Of a DNA stretch of 42,500 nucleotides, positions 33,264-42,500 are shown piece by piece. Numbering within the stretch: the first letter of the stretch is position 1; each line of letters begins with the position of its first letter. The stretch is from Chrysomallon squamiferum (lineage: Eukaryota; Mollusca; Gastropoda; Neomphalida; Peltospiridae): positions 9,707,693-9,750,192 of the forward strand of contig CM022675.1 in assembly GCA_012295275.1 (NCBI GenBank), in the 5' to 3' direction. Under the pieces are notes generated by a model, which was given only the letters and a program-made list of their open reading frames with translations, was not told the DNA's origin and made no database searches. The translations under genes and the position numbers were made by a program.

Positions 33264-33317
33264 CGGATAAATAGTTGGGTAACTACCGGTATTATGGAAA
33301 AAGTAAAAATGTTGGGA
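33264..33317 (-). other. Weak candidate internal exon (54 bases)
   Basis: Minus strand: TATATACAG precedes a 54-base segment that ends TTTATCCG|GTAAGTATG (33264/33263). The donor matches consensus from +1 to +6, but the acceptor has a poor pyrimidine tract. The surrounding CCGG-rich sequence is unlike its neighbours. It is offered only as a test target. Confidence 0.12.
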
Positions 33318-33329
33318 CTGTATATAAAT

Positions 33330-33482
33330 AACATTTAAGCATTAACTCGACGGCTATTTTCCCAAAACGACCTTTACATAACTAAATGTGGCTTAGTTAT
33401 TAAAACTGCGTTATTTTTGATATACCCTTCCTGTTTCCAGCGAGCTATTGATTACTAATCGACAGAGAAAAAGGACTTCGAG

Positions 33483-33532
<50 letters not shown>

Positions 33533-33704
33533 AAAAGAAAGACATGTTTAGAAACATACGTTAAAAAGAGAAGAATGTTTTTTGAAACGAATAAAGAAGT
33601 AAAATTGCTTTTTCCTTGTTCTAAATGTCATTTCACGTTTCTGTCGAATCAATAGTCGCCTGCTTTTCATTTGTCGCACGTAACTTCAAGCACGTCAGGA
33701 TAAT

Positions 33705-33738
<34 letters not shown>

Positions 33739-33843
33739 CTGGAGATTTGTTTGTTTGTGAGTTGTCGGCCATTTTGTTTACTTTTTCAACTGATATGGAA
33801 ACTCGCATGAGCAAACTGTTGTTCTATCAGTCAATAAATTATT

Positions 33844-33878
<35 letters not shown>

Positions 33879-34489
33879 TATTATTATCTGCATATTGTCA
33901 TCCTGCTTGATTGTTTATGGTATTATTAAAAAAAAAAATTAATTTTTTGTTTTTTTTTTTTCATTCCACCATATTTTTACTTTTTTTCCCCCTTTCTTCT
34001 TCTTCTTCTTCTTCTTCTTCTTCTTCTTCTTCTTCTGTTAGGTTTTCTAATTAATCATACTTAAGTGAACAGGAATAATAATGTTTAATTTTTTTTTTTT
34101 TTTTTTTTTTTTTTCCTTATCCTTTTTATTTTAAATTCCGTATTAAATTTTTTCAGACATCTTTTCTCTGATTATTAGTCCGTCAACCGGAGAAAAAGAA
34201 GGGGAAGAAAAAAAAAGAAAGAAAGAAAAGCTGGATAATGTGCAGTTTCATTTTGGTTCTTTTTACATAATATTTTATTAAAATAAATGTAGGTGTAGGT
34301 GGACGTGGGTGGATGTTATTGATTAATCAAAAGGAAAAAAAAGAAAAGAAAATAACACACACATAAACCAGAGCGAGAGAGAGAGAGAAAAAAACAAAGG
34401 TGAATAAAAGGACAAAGGCAATTCACTGTTGTTTGTAATAGATTTTATTGATTAATAAACAGAGAGAAAAAAATAAAACACACACAAAA

Positions 34490-34522
<33 letters not shown>

Positions 34523-34735
34523 TAAAAAATAAAAAAAATAAATCGAAATAAAAAGATTGAAAATTCGATCGATAATGCTCTAACAAGCACTTAATTTGTT
34601 TAGTATTCTATATTAATGATGATGTTGATTGTGAAGAAACAAACAAAATAAAAAACGAAACAAACACAACAACAACAAAAAAAAACAAAAAAACCTTTTA
34701 CGGTAAACATCAATTATCATAAATAGAAACGCAAT
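33330..34735. other. Non-coding block with long homopolymers and trinucleotide tracts
   Basis: A 48-base A run is at 33483-33530 and a T run at 33707-33738. (CAT)n lies at 33841-33879, (TTC)n at 33994-34035, T-rich DNA at 34090-34115 and A-rich DNA at 34486-34550. No gene is supported. Confidence 0.7.
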
Positions 34736-34761
34736 CAATACTCAAATGTCACTGACCTCAC

Positions 34762-34785
34762 GTTACGTAACAAATGATTGCGTCA
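34762..34785. promoter_or_regulatory. Adjacent bZIP sites GTTACGTAAC and TGATTGCGTCA
   Basis: GTTACGTAAC (34762-34771) is a perfect 10-bp palindrome with the PAR-bZIP core TTACGTAA. TGATTGCGTCA (34775-34785) resembles a C/EBP-ATF composite site. They are three bases apart in a repeat-poor stretch (34740-34930). Confidence 0.35.
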
Positions 34786-34934
34786 TTATAATTACTGTCA
34801 CGATTTTTACTGAGGAAACGGTAATCAATTACATCTTTATGTACCCACGATCAGATAATACAAAACGTGATTAAATATAGAATATGTCAGGACTGCGTTG
34901 AAGTGCATTCCATCTTAATATGTGCAATGTGTTG

Positions 34935-35042
34935 CATGATTTGATAAAAAAAAAACACATAATAATAATAAAACTAATAAAATATGAGAGAGATTTTGTT
35001 ATGAACTTATATTATCGGAAAAGTATTAATTAATACAACCTA

Positions 35043-35091
<49 letters not shown>

Positions 35092-35340
35092 ATTAAATTA
35101 ATTAGTTTATTTTAAAATTACGTAGCAAAGCGATGACAAATTCAGAATACAATTATAATGTACACTAAATATGCACTAGTCGTTTTCATTTTACTAATCA
35201 AATTCTTGGCTTAAAATGTAAACAACTGAACCTGAAATATTAATAACCACATCCCTTGTTGCAAGCATAGATTTATGGTCTTACGTGCAATAAACAATAT
35301 TCTGTTACATTCTGTTCTATTGTATTCTGCTCCAGTGTAC
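34935..35340. other. Non-coding stretch with (TG)n
   Basis: A (TG)n tract of about 44 bases lies at 35045-35088. The rest is AT-rich single-copy-looking DNA without recognised features. Confidence 0.6.
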
Positions 35341-35363
35341 CTGGCGTCGTTTGGGAATCAGCT

Positions 35364-35433
35364 GTCGTCTGCTACACTCGAGCAAAGCAGACGACCGAGA
35401 TCGCTCAATAAAACATGATAAGCGACCTTGACC
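35364..35433. promoter_or_regulatory. 10-bp inverted repeat plus FTZ-F1/NR5A site
   Basis: GTCGTCTGCT (35364-35373) and AGCAGACGAC (35386-35395) are perfect reverse complements separated by 12 bases that contain the palindrome CTCGAG. CGACCTTGACC (35423-35433) follows; its complement holds TCAAGGTCG, a YCAAGGYCR match. The island is repeat-poor and GC-richer than its surroundings. Confidence 0.35.
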
Positions 35434-35520
35434 TAAAACGCTGACACAAAAAATAAAACAATGTAACAGCCCGAAAAGACGATTAAATGATTAATTGGAG
35501 CATTTTATATAATAACGTTT

Positions 35521-35565
35521 TATATATATATATGTATATATATATGCCTCTGTGCGTGTGTGTGT

Positions 35566-35662
<97 letters not shown>

Positions 35663-36880
35663 ACTAACAATTTTTAAAAATATGAAGTAAAAATGTATGG
35701 GGAAAATGGAAATAAAATAAAAAAGTAGGAATAATAATAAAAATTAAAATAATAATAATAATAATAATGGTCAAGATAAACCGGTCTCTTATGATTACCG
35801 TAAAACATCTTGATAACGCGCAGTTTCGGGGTTAAATTGAGGTCAGAATCGATTAAGGGACAACGAAGGTCTAAAAAAAGCCAGGGCGGGTAAAGCATGT
35901 TTTTTAAGGAGTTTTAGTTGTCAAAGATATAATAATAAATACATTGCGAAGATTGGTTAGATTTATTTATTTATTTAGTCTATTAGTAGTAGTAATAGTA
36001 GTAGTAATTGTAGCAGAAGTAGCAGTGGCAGTGGTAGTTTTAGTATTAGCATTGCTGTTGTTGTTGTTGTTGTTGTTCTTCTTCTTCTTCTTCTTATTAT
36101 TATTATTATTATTATATCAAATTTACACATATTATCCACAAGCACGCCTTTCATGACATAAAAGGGGTGTTTATACCTGCCGTCCCTCCAACTAAATCCG
36201 CTTTTAATTTAACCCACAAACATCTCACCTTTCTTAAGAAATAAAAACATTTGCAATCGCATTTTCTGTGCCAAATCTTTTTCACGCCACTTTACGCCTA
36301 GTTTGTTCAAAATAAATGATAAATATTACTGCAATATTCGTCTTACTTCAAACACAATACAATAGTTAATACCATTCATGCAACCAAACGACAATTGTTA
36401 AAAATATTTGCTGAAGCATGCAACGAAATCGGTGACTTATATTCTGATGAGCACGACAAAGAACAATGGTTTATTTTTACATATGGTTAGACGTAAATGA
36501 AAAATATGTTTGTTTGTTTCATTATTTATTTATTATTACTGATGTAAATTTGTGTTGTTATTATTATTATTTTTGTTATTGTTTTTGTTGTTATTGCTAT
36601 TATTATTACTGCTGTAATTATTTTATTTATTTATTTTATATTTAGTTATAATAAATAAATAAATCATAAATCATAAAAATCTAAATAAAAAATAAGTGAA
36701 TAAAAATCTTAATAAATAAATAAATAAAAATCTAAATAAAGAAATAAATACAAATCTAAATAAAGAAATGAATAAAACAAAAGAAACAAATAATATAAGT
36801 ATTAAAACAAAGAAAAAAATACTGATTAAATAAAATAAAAACTGTATTTCAACGTGTTACAATTTTATCAAAAATATCTG
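35521..36880. other. Non-coding block with compound (TG)n(AG)n and AAAT repeats
   Basis: A (TG)n(AG)n tract spans 35550-35659. (AAT)-like DNA lies at 35730-35768, GTA/TTG/TTC/TTA trinucleotide-rich DNA at 35984-36115, and AAAT-rich DNA at 36640-36840. No gene is supported. Confidence 0.65.
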
Positions 36881-36884
36881 ACGT

Positions 36885-37060
36885 AGTCCTAAAATCAGAG
36901 CAGCCGAGCCCATTCAGGTCAGAGAGTAAAGTCAGCGACACAAGTTATTTGATTGGCTGACATTTATCGCATTTTAATCACGTGACCAACAGATGGCAAT
37001 AAGTGAAATGTGTGACAGAGATATGAACTGAGATTTCGACCACAGCTGTGCAGAGAAGGA
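36885..37060. promoter_or_regulatory. Low-repeat island with CCAAT and E-box sites
   Basis: Contains ATTGG (36952-36956; CCAAT on the minus strand), CACGTG (36979-36984), CAGATG (36990-36995) and CAGCTG (37043-37048) in about 100 bases, bounded by simple repeats on both sides. Candidate enhancer or promoter only. Confidence 0.3.
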
Positions 37061-37098
37061 TGTTGTATCTGCATAGACAGGGGCTACATTTTTTACAG

Positions 37099-37100
37099 TC

Positions 37101-37172
<72 letters not shown>

Positions 37173-38099
37173 ATTTTCTTCATCTTTGCATGATGGTGTA
37201 TCGTCTAACCCGAACAATAACACTGAAATCTACTCTTATATATGTTTCTCCAGTTAATATATTATAAATTATATGTTTATAACAGCAATATTGTAATTTA
37301 TACTTTACTGTCACAGTAACTGATATTACACATATAAATATAAATTTATATCCCTGTTCGTAATTATATAGGTTACATTTTTGTAGGTCGACTGGTAACA
37401 TTATACGTACACGTGAGCAGTATGTGACGCAATATTAGATTTATGGTTTCATAGCAACACTTTTAATACAAATAATAATAATAATAATAATAATAACCAA
37501 AATAATAACAAGAACAATGACAAAAATAATAGTTAGATAATAATAAACGAATAAATAAATAAGTAAGTAAATAAGTAAGTAAGTAAGTACGTAAATAAGT
37601 AAGTACAAAAATAAACAGTATTCGCTTAAATACCTGCCTAACTTGAGTTCGAACCTTGGTACATCCACCTAAACAAATCTAACTTTTATGATGCAATATA
37701 GCTAAATCTTCATTTATCTCTAATATCATTTAGTATCGTAGCATTCTCCGTATACTGTGTGCATAACATGCGAGCTTGAACTTTTGAAGACTAAAGTACT
37801 TTTAAGAGCGCTGATAAATGAATTTGGTCTTGCAATAAGAAAATGAATAGAAATAATGAATAAATATAGAGAAAAAAATAATAAATAAATAAATAAACAA
37901 CAACAACAACAATAATAATAAAAATAATAATAAAAATAATTAATAAATAAATAAACAAATAAATAAACAAAACAAAATTAAAGTACTGAAAAGATTAAAA
38001 AAACAAAAATTGATTTGATAGAAAATTATTTATCTAGAACATGATTCTTCAATAAATTGATTTTTTTATTTTTTTTTATTTCGAAAATAATAATATAAG

Positions 38100-38132
<33 letters not shown>

Positions 38133-38436
38133 AAACGAGAGTTTTTTCAGTTACTGACGCCTATTATCTTTGTCAATAAAACTGATTATATATATTTTTT
38201 CATTTTCTGTTTTTCTGTCCGATTCATTTCAAGATAAATCAATGTTAACACGACACAAATTTTATCTGGTTTATATCACACTTATAAAACTTAAAAATTA
38301 CCGTGGTCCAAATTTTCGGTTCTTTACAGCACACTAATTAGCATCTAAAATAAAATAAGCAATTAGTAAGGTTGAATTTTATATTGTTTACATCATCGTT
38401 CGATATTTTATTTTATTTTATTTTATTTTATTTATT

Positions 38437-38487
<51 letters not shown>

Positions 38488-38729
38488 TTAGTAGTAGTAT
38501 CATTCTTATTTATTTATTTTATATTATTATTATTATTTTTTTTTTTTTATAACAAACTAAATGATTAGTAAGCTTCAGTTTGTGTCAGTTTGATTTCACA
38601 ATAAAATTAATTATTAAGTGCAGATTACGTTTGCTGATTTATAGATCACGGATTAACCAGGCGCCATATTGACAACATGTTACATTTTTGTCGAGACGTT
38701 TCCATTTGAGTCTCTTTGAGTGCAGATAA

Positions 38730-38762
<33 letters not shown>

Positions 38763-38812
38763 TTTTGCTAGGAAAGACAATTTAAAAAAAAAGTGGGGGG
38801 AAGAATCAAGGA

Positions 38813-38880
<68 letters not shown>

Positions 38881-39160
38881 TTCGTTTCTTGGGATGGGTT
38901 TGCTTATTTCCTAATACCATTACTACTACAACAAGAACAACTACTAATATTACCAGCACTACTACTGTAATTACTACTACTACTACTGCAACTATTACTG
39001 CAGCACTAATACCATAAAATATTTATTTATAAACAAACAAACAAATAAATAAATATCAAAATATCAGAATAAAGTAAAATGAAAACTACGTAATGACCTA
39101 TCTATTTCACTTTTTTTTTTTTTTTTTTTTTTTTTATTTTTTATTTTTTTCCAGACGATA
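37099..39160. other. Non-coding block with (CT)n, (GA)n and TTTA tracts
   Basis: (CT)n lies at 37099-37170, (AAT)n near 37470-37497, GTAA/AAAT-type repeats at 37540-37610, AAAT-rich DNA at 37865-37980, an A run at 38101-38130, TTTA-type DNA at 38405-38512, T runs near 38730-38755 and 39111-39135, and (GA)n at 38820-38877. No gene is supported. Confidence 0.65.
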
Positions 39161-39169
39161 TTTTCGTGA

Positions 39170-39630
39170 AAGGAATAACCTGTACCGTACTCGCCCAAAC
39201 AAGCCCACTTCACGTGACCTCGTGTGCAAATCTCGCGAGAGCGGAAATGTTTAAATACAAACAACATTTTTACACTGAACACACGAGGGATGCTAACACA
39301 TCACAACGTTCGTCGTTAAAGGAACAAAAAAAAAAAAAAAAAAAAAAAGATGTCTACAAACCCGCAAGTATTATCAACAAAAGTTTTCAAAGTTTAGAAA
39401 TTTTTCGTCGCAAGAAAACAAAGGATCAAGGTCGGTCATCCGGGTATTTTTAAATACAGATTACGTAATACGATCTCGGTTGCCTCTCTGTGGTTTGTTT
39501 ACTCGGTAATGCAATCGTGTTATGTCGCAAGCAGACTGACCAGGGAAACTAGCAAACAAACAGTATTATAAATCTTCTTTTTTAATCACAGAAATGGCGC
39601 GAATATTGTATTGTTTATCGATATCGAGTG
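39170..39630. promoter_or_regulatory. Promoter-like island: CACGTG, TCTCGCGAGA, NR5A, E2F and TATCGATA motifs
   Basis: CACGTG (39211-39216) and the 10-bp palindrome TCTCGCGAGA (39231-39240), a known core-promoter element, lie 14 bases apart, followed by an ETS-like CGGAAAT. Further along are TCAAGGTCG (39426-39434), ATTACGTAAT (39460-39469), GGCGCGAA (39596-39603, E2F) and TATCGATA (39616-39623, the DRE sequence of Drosophila). This is the most promoter-like composition in the non-coding part. A transcript start is not shown. Confidence 0.4.
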
Positions 39631-39639
39631 TCTCGTATT

Positions 39640-41236
39640 GTCCGATATTTAGAGAGAGAGAGAGAGAATTAAATTAATTGCAATAAAAACTAAGAAAAGT
39701 CATTTTGAAAATTATCGAGAATATCACAACAATAACAACTACAAAAAAACAACAACAAAAAAAACATTAATAATTTTAATAATAGAATAATGAAACAACG
39801 ACAACAACAACAACAACAACAACAACAATAATAATAATTTAGCGACAGACAATATTTCAAACTCATCTACTTTCAACTATTTACAACCTAACCCTCCATC
39901 CAGACTCTCTAATTCATCCCCCCATTGCACTCTCTACAATAATGTTTTTTTTTTTTTTTTCCGCTCTTCTGTTACGCTCGTGACACCTAAACTATTGACC
40001 TAATTTCTGCTGACGTTCTGCTGACGTCAGAAGTCGTAATTAAATCTTCATGAAACATTTGATCGCATTTATTCTCATTGAAAAAACAATCTATACAGAA
40101 AACCGATGAGGAACAGAAAAAAAAAAAGAAAGAAAATCATAATGATCTAATATTGACTACAATAAAGAATTTTTTTTTTTTTTTTCCCATTTACAGAATA
40201 TCTATATTTGCACTCTGAAAAGAGGTATCGACAAAAGCAAATGTCTAAATATGATAAGTATGAGAAAAACAAGAAAAGAAAAATCTATATTTCTCACTGA
40301 TCAGACATATTGCTGAAAATAGATTGTAATTAAGCAAGGCGCCATAGGAATAAAATGAGGTGCAGCAAAGCCTGGGGAACCAGTTCAAAAATACCGTAAC
40401 TATTCTATTTTTGACTTATATACGTAAATACTTAAAAGTAAACACACACACACGCACGCACACACACACACATTATATACTACATACACACCTATATAAG
40501 TATATACACAAATACATACATACATTTATATATAGTAATAATAATAAAATATACGTACACACAAATATATATAGATGCACACATATATACATACATACAT
40601 ACACACACGTATATAGATGTATACAAATAATCATACGTACATACATAATTACATACTTAAACATCAACATCCACTAACATACACTTACATAACGTACATA
40701 CAAACGTAAATACAAACGAAGTACATCGGAAAATACAATTTTCTGGGCGACATATTAGTTTACAAAACTCGGAAAAAAAAAAATATTTAAAAATTATTCA
40801 GAGTTAAACATTAAAACCAGTGTTAAACATTAAAAAATAATATAAAAAAAATAATAATAATAATAAAACATAAAAATCTTATTTAAAACGTCGGTTAAAA
40901 AGAAAAAGAAAAAAGAAGAAAAAAATTATTTTTTTTTTTTTTTTTAATTCAAACCGTTGCTATTAAAAAAGAAAAAGAAAGAAAGAAGAAAGAAAAAGAA
41001 AAAGAAAAGAAAAGAAAAAATATATAATATATATATATATATATAAAAAACATAACCTCAAACTGAACTGCTATGAATAGCGAACAGAATCACGACGTTG
41101 CTATGAAAATCGATGGCTATGTTGTTGTTCCCAGGTGAATGCAAAATAACCATACATTATGTATATGATGTGGCCCACTGAACCAGCGAGGTTTAAACTG
41201 TAAACGCCTTTCAGTGGAGGGAGAAAAAAGAGAGAG

Positions 41237-41267
<31 letters not shown>

Positions 41268-41365
41268 TATAAAAAAGAAGAAAAAAAAAGAAGAAGAAAG
41301 ATGATATTATAAAAATGATTTTATTATTATTATTATTATTAATTTTTTGGGAGAGGTACTTTAAA

Positions 41366-41398
<33 letters not shown>

Positions 41399-41609
41399 TT
41401 ATGATTATTTATTATATTTTTGTCTTTCCTTGAGTAAGTCGTTGTTGCTGTTGTAACTGTAGCTGCTGTTGTTGGTGGTGTTAGTTCTATTATTGTTATT
41501 AACGTTTGTTGCTGATGGTGTTGTCGTTGTTGTTGTTGTTGTTATTATGATTATTATTATTATTATTTTCATTTCTCTGATATATAGGTATGTATGTTCG
41601 TATGTTGTT

Positions 41610-41670
<61 letters not shown>

Positions 41671-41929
41671 ATATATATATAACTGATATTTACAGAGTAA
41701 TGACCTAGTGAACATATTCTTAACGTATGTCACTTTGAATCTCAGCCACAACCTGTTATAAAACCAAGAATATATTCAACTTACATATTATTAATATATA
41801 CATTGTTATGACGCAAGCATGCATGGAGTATATAAATTAAGTCACGGATGACGATATACATATTCAAATAAAACCATGTATGTGTGTATCTGCATGTACT
41901 CATTCAAAGGTCTCTGTCTCTCTGTGTGT

Positions 41930-41961
<32 letters not shown>

Positions 41962-42127
41962 TAATTTAGTAAATTTAAATAACCTCATATGATTAACCCA
42001 ATAATAAAAAAAATGTATTAAAAAATAAAAAAATAATTAAAATGCATAAGAAGAAGAAAAAAAAATGTTTTGAAAGGTCATGTACATGTGTGCTATTGCA
42101 CGGTCTACTTATTTTTATTATTATTAT

Positions 42128-42158
<31 letters not shown>

Positions 42159-42193
42159 ATTAATGCAAAAGCTGAATGATTTCAGAGCTGTGT

Positions 42194-42274
<81 letters not shown>

Positions 42275-42500
42275 TGTGTGTGTGTGTGTGTGTGTGTGCA
42301 ACTTTCATCTTTTATGTCTCTCGTTACATACATATAATTATATTACCATTCTGAGCGACCTGCAAGCAACCATACGCACACATACACGCACACACACACA
42401 CGCACACACACGCATACGGGTGGAAAGAGAGATTATCGATAGATATCGGAAATAATACACAAAGATGGAGAGAAGAAGAAGAAGAAGAAAAGAAGAATGA
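39640..42500. other. Terminal non-coding block, microsatellite-rich
   Basis: Contains a CAA/AAT-rich stretch at 39798-39835, TGACGTCA at 40022-40029 (preceded by a second CTGCTGACGT at 40008), CATA/TACA repeats at 40480-40690, purine-rich DNA at 40960-41020, an A run at 41240-41265, TTG/TTA-rich DNA at 41440-41570, (TG)n at 41622-41668 and 41921-41960, a (GA)n(TG)n compound at 42196-42299, and CA/GAA repeats at the end. No gene is supported. Confidence 0.65.
42196..42299. repeat. Compound (GA)n(TG)n microsatellite
   Basis: About 76 bases of GA repeat pass directly into about 28 bases of TG repeat. Its reverse complement is (CA)n(TC)n, the opposite order to the (CT)n(CA)n compounds at 9.5 and 11.7 kb. 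Confidence 0.95.

Overview
The window is eukaryotic and, by inference, from an animal, most likely a lophotrochozoan invertebrate such as a mollusc. The basis is one very long, serine/asparagine-rich zinc-finger coding exon set in about 37 kb of strongly AT-rich DNA. That DNA is crowded with (GA/CT)n, (TG/CA)n, (AAT)n, (AAAT)n and poly(A/T) tracts. There is no operon structure, no bacterial gene density and no rRNA or tRNA gene. The species cannot be named from sequence alone.

Only one protein-coding exon is well supported. It lies on the minus strand at 504-5719 and carries a 1,737-residue open frame, preceded directly by a T18-CAG splice acceptor. The product looks like a nuclear transcriptional corepressor or DNA-binding cofactor. 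It has an N-terminal series of short amphipathic helices of the form I-[DE]-x-[VL]-[IL]-x-x-x-L, two CtBP-type PxDLS motifs, four C2H2 zinc fingers, a basic segment and a C-terminal PPxY motif. The exon is GC- and CpG-rich, in sharp contrast to its surroundings. Positions 1-503 are its 3' UTR and downstream flank.

From 5720 upward (upstream of the coding exon on its own strand) I find no further convincing coding sequence. The best candidate for an upstream non-coding exon ends at a CAG|GTAAGA donor at 21339/21338, with a TATATAAA box about 0.4 kb before it. If used, it implies a 15.6-kb intron, and the spliced frame has a stop before the ATG at 5717. The rest holds microsatellites, several minisatellites (34/35 bp at 15.8-16.3 kb, 31 bp at 27.2-27.8 kb, 39-40 bp at 11.1-11.5 kb, 42 bp at 19.9-20.05 kb, about 175 bp at 11.9-12.4 kb), a diverged 205-bp duplication at 7.4/8.3 kb, and a probable tRNA-derived SINE at 7.02-7.15 kb.

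Scattered through this are short low-repeat, GC-richer islands at 21.0-21.7, 24.5, 25.05-25.47, 28.1-28.6, 31.5-31.7, 34.75, 35.35-35.43, 36.9-37.05 and 39.17-39.63 kb. They hold most of the recognisable transcription-factor motifs: seven perfect TGACGTCA sites, FTZ-F1/NR5A sites, an ER8 and a DR2 nuclear-receptor element, TAATCC palindromes, and TCTCGCGAGA. The most plausible reading is a developmental regulator gene with a long, enhancer-bearing 5' intron or flank. I found no prokaryotic-type system, CRISPR array or intact transposon.
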